Assembly (NCBI RefSeq): GCF_003696235.1
Contig: NZ_RFFJ01000003.1
Coordinates: 40,987 to 104,986, forward strand
Reading direction: 5' to 3'
Length of the DNA: 64,000 nucleotides
From: Streptomyces triticirhizae
Lineage (GTDB): Bacteria > Actinomycetota > Actinomycetes > Streptomycetales > Streptomycetaceae
Of this stretch, positions 40,382 through 48,791 are shown piece by piece. The notes below the pieces were generated by a model. That model was not told the DNA's origin. It worked only from the letters and a program-made list of their open reading frames with translations, and made no database searches. Positions within the stretch are counted from its first letter, which is position 1; each line of letters begins with the position of its first letter. The position numbers and the translations under genes are program-made.

Positions 40382-43069
40382 ATGAGAATTCGCTGGCCCA
40401 AGACCACCCGGCGGGCCTGGGCCGGACTGGCGGCGCTCGCGCTGGTGGTCGGCGCCGGCACGGTCGGGCTCGCCGTCGCCGACGACCAGCCGCCCGTGCA
40501 CCGCACCGACCGGGTCCTGACCATGCCGGAGTCCCCCGACTCCGACACCACCGTCGAGATCGACACCTCCTACTTCGTCGCCGAGGGCGAGGCGCCGCGC
40601 CCCGCCGTGCTGCTCGGGCACGGCTTCGGCGGCAGCAAGGAGGACACCCGCGAACAGGCCGAACGGCTGGCCGCTGACGGCTATGCCGTCCTGACCTGGT
40701 CCGCGCGCGGCTTCGGGGCCTCCACCGGCCGGATCGGCCTCAACGACCCCGACCGCGAGGTCGCCGACGTCTCCCGCCTCATCGACTGGCTCGCCGAACG
40801 CCCCGAGGTCACCCGGGACGGCCCGGGCGACCCCCGCGTCGGCCTGGCCGGCGCCTCCTACGGAGGCGCCATCGCCCTGCTGGCCGCCGGCCACGACCAG
40901 CGCGTCGACGCCATCGCGCCCGCCATCACCTACTGGGACCTGTCGGATGCGCTCTTCCCCAACGGCGTCTTCAAACAGCTGTGGGCCGGCATCCTGTTCA
41001 CCACCGGAGCGGCCGACCCCGGCGTGGGCGCGCCACCCGAAGCGACCGCCGAGGACCCCGGATGCGGCCGGTTCACCGAGGAGTTGTGCGCCCTCTACCA
41101 GCGGGTCGCCGTGGCCGGCGAGCCGGACCCGGAGGCGCTCGCCGTGCTGCGGGAGCACAGCCCGGTGGCCGTGGGCGACCGGATCGACGTGCCCACGCTG
41201 ATCCTCCAGGGCCAACACGACTCGCTCTTCCCGCTGGACCAGGCCGACGCGATGGCCGAGGCGCTGCGCGCCAACGGCGCCCAGGTCAGCGTCGAGTGGC
41301 TCTGGGCCGGACACGACGGCGGCATCTCGGAGGCCGAACGCACCGACGCGCGGATCGTCGACTGGTTCGACCGCCACCTCGGGGACGACCCGTCGGTGGG
41401 CACCGGGCCGCCGTTCCGCGTCACCCGGATCACCGGCTTCGACACCACCAACGGCGACACCCTGCTCGCCGGCGCGTCGGGCGCCGCCTACCCCGGCCTC
41501 CTCGGCGAGCCGGAGACCCTCGAACTGGCCGGCGAGCCCCAGACGTTCGTCAACCCGCCGGGCGGCGCGCCGGCCGCCGTCTCCACCGTTCCGGGGCTGG
41601 GCGGCCTCACCGGGCTCGGCGGCCTGGGCGTCTCCCCGGCCATCGACTTCCCCGGCCAGTACGCCCGGTTCGACTCCCTGCCGCTGACCGAGCCGCTCCG
41701 GGTCACCGGCGCGCCGACCGTGCGCCTCCGCGTCGCATCCGACACCGGGGCCGCCGTCCTCTTCGGCAAGCTCTACGACGTCGCGCCCGACGGCGAGAGC
41801 CAGTCGTTGCCCGCGCAGCTGGTCGCCCCGCTGCGCGTCGACGACCTCGACGACGGGCGCGTCATCACCTTCCAACTCCCCGCCGTCGACTACCCGTTCG
41901 AGGCCGGACACCGGCTGCGGCTGGTCGTCTCCAGCACCGACATCGGCTACGCCTCGCCCGCCGGGATCGCCCGCTACACCGTCGCCCTCGACGACCCGAC
42001 CCTCACGCTGCCCACCGCCCCCGACATCGCCACCGCGCCGGCCGCGCTCGACTGGTGGGTGTGGGCGTTGCCCCTGACGGCGCTCGCCGTGGCGGCCGCG
42101 CTGCTCCTCACCCGAAAGCGCGGGGGGCGCACCACCTCCCACGACCCGGCGCTGGCCGAGGTGCCGCTGACCATCACCGGGCTGACCAAGCGCTACGCCA
42201 GGAACAGCGAACGCTACGCCGTGCGGGACCTGTCCCTGCGCGTCGAACGCGGCCAGGTGCTCGGCCTGTTGGGGCCCAACGGCGCCGGCAAGACCACCAC
42301 GCTGCGGATGTTGATGGGCCTGATCACTCCCGACACCGGCGAGATCCGGATCTTCGGCCACCGCGTCGGGCCCGGCGCGCCGGTGCTCTCCCGGGTCGGT
42401 GCCTTCGTCGAGGGAGCCGGGTTCCTGCCGCACCTGACCGGCCGCGCCAACCTGGAGCTGTACTGGCGCGCGACCGGGCGCCCCGCCGCCGACGCGCACC
42501 TGGAGGAGGCGCTGGAGATCGCCGACCTGGGCACCGCGCTGGAGCGCCGCGTGCGCACCTACTCCCAGGGGATGCGCCAGCGACTGGCCATCGCCCAGGC
42601 GATGTTGGGCCTGCCCGAGCTGCTGATCCTGGACGAGCCGACCAACGGGCTCGACCCGCCCCAGATCCGCGCGATGCGCGAGGTGATGATCCGCTACGCC
42701 GCCGAGGGACGCACCGTGATCGTCTCCAGCCATCTGCTGGCCGAGGTCGAACAGACCTGCACCCATCTGGTGGTGATGGACGGCGGCCGGCTGGTCGCCT
42801 CGGGCCCGGTCGCCGAGATCGTCGGCTCCGGCGACACGGTGCTGGTCTCCACGGCCGAACCGGCCACCGACGCCTGGCTGAAGACCATCCGCCAGGTGCC
42901 GGGCGTCGGCGCGGCCACGCGCACCGAGGCGGGCGTGCTGGTCCGGCTCGACGCCATCGGGCCGGAACGGCTGGTCGCGGCCGCGGTCGAGGCCGGCATC
43001 CCGGTGAGCGGCCTGGTGCCGCACCGACGCCTTGAGGACGCCTTCCTGACCCTGATCGGCGGTGCCTGA
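40382..43069 (+). CDS. Fusion: membrane-anchored alpha/beta-hydrolase (CocE/X-Pro peptidase-like) with ABC ATPase
   Basis: This is an 895-residue two-function protein. Residues 12-33 are an N-terminal hydrophobic segment. An alpha/beta-hydrolase of the S15/CocE type spans about 40-350: oxyanion region LLGHGFGGSKEDT, nucleophile S159 in GLAGASYGGA, acid in LILQGQHDSLFP and His in WLWAGHDGG. A jelly-roll CocE-like domain follows to about 545. A second span (WWVWALPLTALAVAAALLLT, about 556-575) leads into a cytoplasmic ABC ATPase: Walker A GPNGAGKTT, signature YSQGMRQRLAIAQAM, Walker B LLILDEPTNGLD. The topology implies hydrolase outside and ATPase inside. The permease gene follows directly. An export- or envelope-linked hydrolase is inferred; the substrate is unknown. 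Confidence 0.92.
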   Translation: MRIRWPKTTRRAWAGLAALALVVGAGTVGLAVADDQPPVHRTDRVLTMPESPDSDTTVEIDTSYFVAEGEAPRPAVLLGHGFGGSKEDTREQAERLAADGYAVLTWSARGFGASTGRIGLNDPDREVADVSRLIDWLAERPEVTRDGPGDPRVGLAGASYGGAIALLAAGHDQRVDAIAPAITYWDLSDALFPNGVFKQLWAGILFTTGAADPGVGAPPEATAEDPGCGRFTEELCALYQRVAVAGEPDPEALAVLREHSPVAVGDRIDVPTLILQGQHDSLFPLDQADAMAEALRANGAQVSVEWLWAGHDGGISEAERTDARIVDWFDRHLGDDPSVGTGPPFRVTRITGFDTTNGDTLLAGASGAAYPGLLGEPETLELAGEPQTFVNPPGGAPAAVSTVPGLGGLTGLGGLGVSPAIDFPGQYARFDSLPLTEPLRVTGAPTVRLRVASDTGAAVLFGKLYDVAPDGESQSLPAQLVAPLRVDDLDDGRVITFQLPAVDYPFEAGHRLRLVVSSTDIGYASPAGIARYTVALDDPTLTLPTAPDIATAPAALDWWVWALPLTALAVAAALLLTRKRGGRTTSHDPALAEVPLTITGLTKRYARNSERYAVRDLSLRVERGQVLGLLGPNGAGKTTTLRMLMGLITPDTGEIRIFGHRVGPGAPVLSRVGAFVEGAGFLPHLTGRANLELYWRATGRPAADAHLEEALEIADLGTALERRVRTYSQGMRQRLAIAQAMLGLPELLILDEPTNGLDPPQIRAMREVMIRYAAEGRTVIVSSHLLAEVEQTCTHLVVMDGGRLVASGPVAEIVGSGDTVLVSTAEPATDAWLKTIRQVPGVGAATRTEAGVLVRLDAIGPERLVAAAVEAGIPVSGLVPHRRLEDAFLTLIGGA

Positions 43070-43070
43070 C

Positions 43071-43949
43071 ATGACTCCCGACCTCGGCACCGAGGCAGCG
43101 GAGCGGGCCGAACGCGCCGCCGCCCCCGGCTACGTTCCCCGCCGCACCCTCCCGCTGCGCGTCGAGGCCGTCCGCCAGCTGCGCCGCCGCCGGACCCTGG
43201 TGGTGGGGCTGCTGCTGGCGGCGCTTCCGGCGCTGGTGGCGATCGCGTTCGCGGTGGGCGGCGCCCCCGACGACTCCGAGTCACCGCTGCTGGAAGCCGC
43301 CACCGCCTCCGGGCCCAACTTCGCCGCCGTCTGCCTCTATCTCTCCTCCGGCTTCCTGCTGGTGGTGCCGGTCGCGCTGTTCTGCGGCGACACGGTGGCC
43401 GCCGAGGCCGGCTGGTCCTCGCTGCGCTATCTGCTGGCGGCCCCGGTGCCCCGATGGCGGCTGCTGACCGCCAAGTTGCTGGTGGCGCTGGGCTTCTCGG
43501 CCCTCGCCATGGTGCTGCTGCCGCTGGCCGCGCTCGGCGTGGGCACCGCCGCCTACGGCTGGGGCGAGCTGCGGCTGCCGACCGGCGGCGCCCTGCCGGC
43601 GGGGGAGTCCGTGCTCCGGCTGGGCATCGCGCTGGCGGCGATCTTCGTCGGCCAACTGGTCACCGCCGCCCTGGCGTTCTGGCTCTCCACGGTCACCGAC
43701 GCCCCGCTGGGCGCGGTGGGCGGCGCGATCGGGCTGACCATCGTCGGCTCCATCCTGGACGCCATCACCGCCCTGGGCGACTGGCGGCAGCTCATCCCCG
43801 CACACTGGCTCTACGCCTGGCTGGACGCGCTGCAACGGGACGTGGAGTGGAACGGCATGGTGCGCGGCGGCGCGGTCTCCCTCACCTACGCGCTGGTCCT
43901 GGTGGCCCTGGCCTACCGCCACTTCGCCCGCCGGGACATCGTCTCCTAG
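43071..43949 (+). CDS. ABC-2-type permease partner of the hydrolase-ATPase fusion
   Basis: This is a 292-residue membrane protein. A basic N-terminus (LRVEAVRQLRRRRTLVVGLL) precedes about six spans, including AVCLYLSSGFLLVVPVALFC and WSSLRYLLAAPVPRWRLLTA, the exposed segment typical of ABC-2 permeases. ATG 43071 begins one base after the preceding stop. A GTG at 43062 would add three residues. The stop codon TAG at 43947-43949 lies inside a CTAG that starts a small palindromic insertion-like sequence, so the original C-terminus may have been changed. Confidence 0.9.
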   Translation: MTPDLGTEAAERAERAAAPGYVPRRTLPLRVEAVRQLRRRRTLVVGLLLAALPALVAIAFAVGGAPDDSESPLLEAATASGPNFAAVCLYLSSGFLLVVPVALFCGDTVAAEAGWSSLRYLLAAPVPRWRLLTAKLLVALGFSALAMVLLPLAALGVGTAAYGWGELRLPTGGALPAGESVLRLGIALAAIFVGQLVTAALAFWLSTVTDAPLGAVGGAIGLTIVGSILDAITALGDWRQLIPAHWLYAWLDALQRDVEWNGMVRGGAVSLTYALVLVALAYRHFARRDIVS

Positions 43950-43970
43950 GTCGTGTCCGGACAAACCTAG
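43946..43970. mobile_element. 25-bp CTAG-bounded palindrome, MITE-end relic
   Basis: The sequence runs from CTAGGTCGTGTCC to GGACAAACCTAG, an almost perfect inverted repeat. Its first part, CCTAGGTCGTGTCCG at 43945-43959, is identical over 15 bases to the left end of the MITE at 13958-13972. It may be a minimal remnant of the same element family. Confidence 0.55.
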
Positions 43971-43979
43971 AATGCCCGG

Positions 43980-44531
43980 ATGCCTCTCTACATCGCGGAC
44001 TACGATCCTTCCTGGCCCTCCCAAGCGGCCGACGCCATAGCGGAGTTGGCGGAGGCCGTGCCCGGCCTCTGCCGGACGGCCGAGCACGTGGGCTCCACCT
44101 CGGTACCGGGGCTCGCCGCCAAGCCCATCATCGACCTGATGGTCTCGGTCACCACCCTGGACGACGTGACCCCCGAGCGGGTGGCCGCGCTGACGCGGCT
44201 CGGCTACCGGTTCGAGGACGTCGGGATGCCCAACCGGCTGTTCTACTTCCGCGAACACACCGCCGGAGCGCGCGCCGGCGAGCGCAGCCACCACCTGCAC
44301 ATCGTCACGGCCGACAGCTGGGACACCCGCAACGAGCGCCTGTTCCGCGACCACCTGCGCGCCCACCCCGAGGTCGCCGCCGAGTACGAGGCCGTCAAGC
44401 GCCGCCTCGCGGCCGAGACCGACGACGGGTTCCTGTACACCAAGGCCAAGACCGAGATCATCCAACGCGGCGTGGACGCCGAGCGCACCCGGCGCGGCCT
44501 GCCCCTCGTCACGGTCTGGGAAGAGGCGTAG
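43980..44531 (+). CDS. GrpB-family (nucleotidyltransferase-fold) protein
   Basis: This is a 183-residue protein of the GrpB/DUF related family. The signature is AEHVGSTSVPGLAAKPIIDL (GS-x-S...D-x-D-like nucleotidyltransferase fold), then HHLHIVTADSWDTRNERLFR, DHLRAHPEVAAEYEAVKRRL and FLYTKAKTEIIQ. Some relatives are fused to dephospho-CoA kinase; the stand-alone role is unknown. There is no ribosome-binding site. TAGAAT ends six bases before the ATG, so a leaderless mRNA is likely, and part of that -10 comes from the CTAG palindrome. Confidence 0.9.
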   Translation: MPLYIADYDPSWPSQAADAIAELAEAVPGLCRTAEHVGSTSVPGLAAKPIIDLMVSVTTLDDVTPERVAALTRLGYRFEDVGMPNRLFYFREHTAGARAGERSHHLHIVTADSWDTRNERLFRDHLRAHPEVAAEYEAVKRRLAAETDDGFLYTKAKTEIIQRGVDAERTRRGLPLVTVWEEA

Positions 44532-44560
44532 GGGCGTCCCGCCGCGCCGGCCGTGACGGG

Positions 44561-44602
44561 CGCGGGCCCTCCCCGCTCCGGGGAACGGGGAGGGCCCGCG
44601 CG
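44561..44602. terminator. Strong hairpin between GrpB-like and subtilase genes
   Basis: A 15-bp perfect stem (GCGCGGGCCCTCCCC at 44561-44575 with its complement at 44588-44602) has a 12-base loop and lies between convergent genes. Confidence 0.88.
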
Positions 44603-44673
44603 CTGGTCACGCCGGGGGGCGTGCGATCAGACGTGGATCAGACGTGCGATCGGAACCGCGATCGGAACCGCGA

Positions 44674-46254
44674 TCAGAACTGCAACGCCCAGGAGTTGAG
44701 GGTGCCCTGGTCGAGGCTGGCGTTGTCGGTCACCGTCAGGGTCCAGGTGCCGTCGGCCGCCACGCCCGCGCCCGGGATGCGGTAGGTGGCCACCAGGTCG
44801 TCCTGGCTGCCGCCGGCGCGGTCGCGGAGCACCTGGCTGGCGCCCTCCGGGTTGGTCAGCTCGATGGTGAGGTCGCCGATCCACGTGTGGCTGATGTCGA
44901 GGTCGACCTCGAAGACGCCGGCCAGCTCGCCGACGCCGCTCACCTCGATCTCCGAGGTGACCGAGGTGTTGTCGACGATGGCCACGGGGGTGCTGTTCTC
45001 GAACCGCTCGCCGGTCGGCGGGTTGCCGGGGCCCGAGCCGTCGCCGCTGATGTTGAGCAGGACGTTGGCGGTGCCACCGGGGACGCCGCTGAGCACGTCG
45101 CCCAGCCCCGCGCCGACCAGCGCGTCCTCGACCTCGGCCGGGGTCGCGTCCGGGTTCTCGGCCAGGTAGAGCGCGGCGGCGCCCGCCACGTGCGGGGTGG
45201 CCATCGAGGTGCCCGAGATGGTGTTCTCGGCGGTGTCGCTCGTGTTCCACGCCGAGGTGATCGCGCTGCCCGGCGCGAAGATGTCGACCACCGAACCCAC
45301 GTTGGAGAACGGCGAGATGGAGTCGGTGTTGGTGCTCGACCCCACCGTGATGGCCTCCTCGACCCGCGCCGGGGAGCTGAGGGAGGCGTCGGCGCCGTAG
45401 TTGTTGCCGGCGGCGACCGCGTAGGTGATGCCCGTGTTGATCGAGTTCCGCACCGCCGTGTCCAGGGTGCTGTTGGCGCCGCCGCCGAGGCTCACGTTGA
45501 CCACGGAGGGGCCGGAGGCGTTGGCGGTGATCCAGTCCACGCCGCCGACGACGGCCTCGATGGTGCCCGAGCCGTTGTTGTCGAGGACCCGGACGGAGAC
45601 GAGGTCGGCGTTCTTGGCGACGCCGTACTCGGTGCCGCCGGCGGTGCCGGCGACATGGGTGCCGTGCCCGTTGCCGTCGTTGCCGTTCCCGCCGTAGGCG
45701 TCGAAGCCGAAGGTCGCCCGGCCGCCGAAGTCCTGGTGGGTGTGGCGGATGCCGGTGTCGAGGACGTAGATGGTGACGCCCTCGCCGCCGTGGTCCGGGT
45801 AGGTGTAGGAGTTGTCGAGCGGCAGCGAGGGCTGGTCGATCCGGTCCAGGCCCCAGGACGGCGGGTCGGTCTGGGTTGCGGTGGTGAACACCCGCTGGTT
45901 GTGGGTGACTTCGGCCACGGCCGGGTCGGCGGCCAGGGCCCGCGCCTCCGCCTCGGTGGCCTCGACGGCGAAGCCGTCCAGCGCGTGTCGGAAGACGCTG
46001 GTCACCTCCGCCCCGTGGGACTCGGCGAGGGCCTCGGCGGTCGCGGCGACGCCGCTGGTCACCTCGTCGCTGTCGAGCGTGACGAGGTAGCTGCCGGGCA
46101 CGATGTTCTCGGCACCGGCGTTGGCGATGACCCCGAGGGGGGCGTCGCTGGCCTGGGCGCTGGCCGGTAGGGCGATTCCGGCGAGGACCACGCCGATGGC
46201 GGTGGCCAGTCCGGCGCCGCGCCGAAGTCGCGCCGACTTACGCGTCTTGTCCAT
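44674..46254 (-). CDS. Secreted subtilisin-family serine protease with P/proprotein-convertase-type C-terminal domain
   Basis: This is a 526-residue S8 (proteinase K-like) zymogen. Residues 1-36 are a signal peptide (GLATAIGVVLAGIALPASAQ). Residues about 48-125 form an I9 propeptide (GSYLVTLDSDEVTSGVAATA ... DPAVAEVTHNQRVF). The protease domain holds the triad D166 (IYVLDTGIR), H197 (GNGHGTHVAGT) and Ser in SGTSMATPHVAG. After a Gly/Pro linker comes a beta-sandwich P domain (VSGVGELAGVFEVDLDISHT, WIGDLTIELTNPEGASQVL, WTLTVTDNASLDQGTLNSW). ATG 46254 follows AAGGAG by ten bases. An upstream ATG at 46281 is less likely. Confidence 0.94.
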   Translation of the reverse strand: MDKTRKSARLRRGAGLATAIGVVLAGIALPASAQASDAPLGVIANAGAENIVPGSYLVTLDSDEVTSGVAATAEALAESHGAEVTSVFRHALDGFAVEATEAEARALAADPAVAEVTHNQRVFTTATQTDPPSWGLDRIDQPSLPLDNSYTYPDHGGEGVTIYVLDTGIRHTHQDFGGRATFGFDAYGGNGNDGNGHGTHVAGTAGGTEYGVAKNADLVSVRVLDNNGSGTIEAVVGGVDWITANASGPSVVNVSLGGGANSTLDTAVRNSINTGITYAVAAGNNYGADASLSSPARVEEAITVGSSTNTDSISPFSNVGSVVDIFAPGSAITSAWNTSDTAENTISGTSMATPHVAGAAALYLAENPDATPAEVEDALVGAGLGDVLSGVPGGTANVLLNISGDGSGPGNPPTGERFENSTPVAIVDNTSVTSEIEVSGVGELAGVFEVDLDISHTWIGDLTIELTNPEGASQVLRDRAGGSQDDLVATYRIPGAGVAADGTWTLTVTDNASLDQGTLNSWALQF

Positions 46255-46294
46255 CAGGCAACTGCTCCTTGTGAGGCGCATAGGGGGACTCTGC

Positions 46295-46323
46295 GATGAA
46301 CGGTTTCAGCGTGCCCATGTCAA
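46295..46323 (-). promoter_or_regulatory. Candidate promoter of the subtilase gene
   Basis: On the minus strand TTGACA (46323-46318) is a perfect -35, with TTCATC 17 bases further on as a weak -10. The sequence TTGACATGGGCAC resembles the region ahead of the secreted lipase. Confidence 0.45.
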
Positions 46324-46577
46324 ATCGTGATTTCCATGAGCACGTCACAACTGTCGATCTACGCGTGCAGATGCGCAAGGTCGCGACGGGATGCTTCACA
46401 CGAACGACATCTCCTCGTAGCGGCAGGCGAGTTGACATCCCGGCGCGGGGTCGGCTGAGCGATCCGCCGCGCCTGTCGCGCGGGGGCCGTGCCGGACCTG
46501 AGCGGCGGCACCTGCCGGGCCCGCTCAGCTCCCGTCTGACCGGGGGATGTCGAACGGCCGCCGCCGCGCCGCCCGTC

Positions 46578-46609
46578 GGGTCCCGTGCGGCGCGCGCCGC
46601 ACGGGACCC
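46578..46609 (-). terminator. 32-bp perfect palindrome after the spoOM gene
   Basis: GGGTCCCGTGCGGCGC (46578-46593) is followed directly by its exact complement (46594-46609). It lies 16 bases past the SpoOM stop. The remainder of the 46255-46624 gap is the protease leader region. Confidence 0.85.
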
Positions 46610-46624
46610 CGCAGCGGGACCGGC

Positions 46625-47572
46625 TCAGTCGTCGCCCTCGAACGCGTCGCCGATCTCGTCGATGATCTCCGCCGCGACCATGCCGCCGACCACCCCGGCC
46701 GCAAGACCGGCGACCGCGCCGCCGATGCCCATGCCGCCGCCCCCGTGGTCGTCGTGGTCCTTGTGCCCGTGGTGGCCCCCGCCACCGAAGAGACCCCCGG
46801 AGCGGCGCTCGCCGAGCTGCCGCAGCCAGGAGTCCACCAGCGCCGGGAAGTCGGTGCGCCCGACCTCCTCGTGGCTGACGGTGAAGAGGTTGAGCGCGTC
46901 GCCGCCGCCCCCGAAGAGCCCGCCGCGCCGGTCGGCCTCCAACACCACCGTCAGACCGGACGGGTTGGCCAGGAAGCTGATCTCGACCTCACGCATCGCG
47001 TGCGCGTGGTTCGGCCCCGGGGTCAGCTCGATCTCCTGGTAGAAGGGGAGGGTCTGGCCCGAGCCCCGGATCTGCCCCAGCTCCAGGTCGGCGGAGCGGA
47101 AGCCGAAGCCCAGCTGCCCGAAGGCGTCGAGCACCGCCTCCTGCACCGGCAGCGGACGGATCATCAGCGGGTCCAGGTCACCCTGGTCCACCGCGCCCGC
47201 CACCGCCAACTCGGTGCGCACTCCGAGCGGCACGCTCAGCGGCTGGCCGAAGACCTCGGTGATCGGCGTCTCCCAGGGCAGCTGGAAGGAGAACGGGATC
47301 GACAGCTCCTGCTCCTCCGCCAGCCGGAAGCCGCCGCCCACCACGACCCGGTGGAACTTCACCGTCCCGTGCCGCTCCTCGTCCCCCCGTTCCGCCTCGA
47401 CCTGGGCGGCGAGGTCGAGGGTGACCTCCGTGATCTCCACGTCCATCGAGCCGCCACGCACCAGCACATCGCCGGAGACCGTGTCGCCTGGCAGCACCGT
47501 CTCCCGGTGCAGCACCGTGTCCACGGACGGGCCACCCACGCCCAGCTTCCCGAGCAACCGCTTGAACACCAT
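46625..47572 (-). CDS. SpoOM-family sporulation-control protein
   Basis: This is a 315-residue arrestin-like protein of the SpoOM (Spo0M) family, which modulates development in Bacillus and Streptomyces. Family blocks are VFKRLLGKLGVGGPSVDTVL, LPGDTVSGDVLVRGGSMDVE, FSFQLPWETPITEVFGQPLS and LGVRTELAVAGAVDQGDLDP. The C-terminal part is rich in Gly and His (GGGGHHGHKDHDDHGGGG) and ends in a hydrophobic glycine-zipper-like segment (GIGGAVAGLAAGVVGGMVAA) that could associate with membranes. ATG 47572 follows AGGAGGAGAA. Confidence 0.92.
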   Translation of the reverse strand: MVFKRLLGKLGVGGPSVDTVLHRETVLPGDTVSGDVLVRGGSMDVEITEVTLDLAAQVEAERGDEERHGTVKFHRVVVGGGFRLAEEQELSIPFSFQLPWETPITEVFGQPLSVPLGVRTELAVAGAVDQGDLDPLMIRPLPVQEAVLDAFGQLGFGFRSADLELGQIRGSGQTLPFYQEIELTPGPNHAHAMREVEISFLANPSGLTVVLEADRRGGLFGGGGDALNLFTVSHEEVGRTDFPALVDSWLRQLGERRSGGLFGGGGHHGHKDHDDHGGGGMGIGGAVAGLAAGVVGGMVAAEIIDEIGDAFEGDD

Positions 47573-47662
47573 GCCGGCGTTCTCCTCCTGTGTCGTCGCG
47601 ACGTCCCCGGTCGGCCGGTCGGCCGCGTGCCCTGTGCCGCGTCGCCGAAACTGTCGACCGTT

Positions 47663-47686
47663 CAGTTGGTTCGGACAGTTCAACTG
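47663..47686. promoter_or_regulatory. Dyad CAGTTG-N12-CAACTG upstream of spoOM
   Basis: A perfect 6-bp inverted repeat lies about 90 bases before the SpoOM start. On the minus strand it overlaps TTGAAC, a plausible -35. Confidence 0.35.
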
Positions 47687-47734
47687 CCGCCGGACGTCGG
47701 CCGTTCCCGTTTCCGACGCGGTTTTCGCACCACG

Positions 47735-48706
47735 CTATCGCGTCCGCGCCGCCCCGGTGGCGAAACCGTCGGTGGCCGCCACCAGGCGTTCGACCATGCC
47801 CGCGTCGGCGGCGCCGTGCCCGGCCTCGTCCACGACCGTGAGCGCGCAGTTCGGGCCCCAGCGGTGCGCCAACTCCCAGGGCGTGCCCAGCAGATTGCCC
47901 GGATCGAGGCTGCCCTGTACCACCGCGCCCGGGATGTCGGCGAGTTCGGGCGCGCGGCGGAGCACCTCGCCCTCGGGGAGCCAGGAGCCGGCGCTCCAGT
48001 AGTGGGTGACGATCCGGGCGAAGGCCAGCTGGAAGGCGGGGTCGTCGTAACGGGACGGGCCGCCGGCGTGGCCCACGTCGATGGCCTCCTCCCAGTCGCA
48101 CCAGGCGCGCGCGGCGCGGGCCCGCACCTCCGGGTCCGGGTCGTGGAGCAGCCGCGCGTAGACGGTGGGCAGGTCGCCGTCCCGGTCCTCGGGCGGCACC
48201 GCGTCGCGGAACGCCCGCCAGGCGTCGGGGAAGTAGCTGCCGAGGCCCCGGGTCAGCAGGTCGGTCTCGGCCCGGCGGCCGGTGGCCAGGCCCATCAGCA
48301 CCAGCTCGCTCACCCGCTCCGGGTGCCGCAGCGCGTAGACCAGCGAGAGGACCGAGCCCCAGGAGCCGCCGAAGAGCAGCCAGCGCTCCACGCCCAGCGC
48401 CTCGCGCAGCGCCTCCATGTCGGCCAGCAGGTGCTCGGTGGTGTTGGCGGCGAGGTCGACCTCGGGCTCGGCGGCGTGCGGGGTGGAACGGCCGCTGTTG
48501 CGCTGGTCGAAGAGGACGATCCGGTAGGCGTCCGGGTCGAAGAACCGCCGGCTGCGGGGGCCGCACCCCGAGCCCGGACCGCCGTGCACCACGAGCGCCG
48601 GCTTGCCCTCGGGGTTGCCGCAGGTCTCCCAGTAGACCCGGTGGCCATCGCCGACGGACAGCCAGCCGTGGTCGTGGGGCTCGATCGGCGGATACAGCGC
48701 GGACAT
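47735..48706 (-). CDS. pip: Proline iminopeptidase
   Basis: This is a 323-residue cytoplasmic alpha/beta-hydrolase that removes N-terminal proline from peptides. Blocks are VYWETCGNPEGKPALVVHGG, PGSGCGPRSRRFFDPDAYRI, LFDQRNSGRSTPHA, the nucleophile LLFGGSWGSVLSLVYALRHP, WEEAIDVG, and the Asp/His region VVQGSLDPGN and VVDEAGHGAAD. The S33 family length fits. ATG 48706 follows AAGGGTGG. The gene is divergent from a MarR regulator with a palindrome over the shared promoter region. Confidence 0.95.
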   Translation of the reverse strand: MSALYPPIEPHDHGWLSVGDGHRVYWETCGNPEGKPALVVHGGPGSGCGPRSRRFFDPDAYRIVLFDQRNSGRSTPHAAEPEVDLAANTTEHLLADMEALREALGVERWLLFGGSWGSVLSLVYALRHPERVSELVLMGLATGRRAETDLLTRGLGSYFPDAWRAFRDAVPPEDRDGDLPTVYARLLHDPDPEVRARAARAWCDWEEAIDVGHAGGPSRYDDPAFQLAFARIVTHYWSAGSWLPEGEVLRRAPELADIPGAVVQGSLDPGNLLGTPWELAHRWGPNCALTVVDEAGHGAADAGMVERLVAATDGFATGAARTR

Positions 48707-48734
48707 GACGGCCACCCTTCGGAGCGCGTAATCT

Positions 48735-48760
48735 GACAGCGCTGTTATATCAGTGCTGTC
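48735..48760. promoter_or_regulatory. Imperfect 26-bp palindrome between pip and marR-type genes
   Basis: GACAGCGCTG-TTATAT-CAGTGCTGTC has arms matching at 9 of 10 positions around an AT-rich centre that itself resembles a -10 element. This is the expected placement for a MarR operator controlling both divergent genes. Confidence 0.65.
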
Positions 48761-48791
48761 GGAAGTCCGTCGCTCGGTTATCGTGCTGGCC

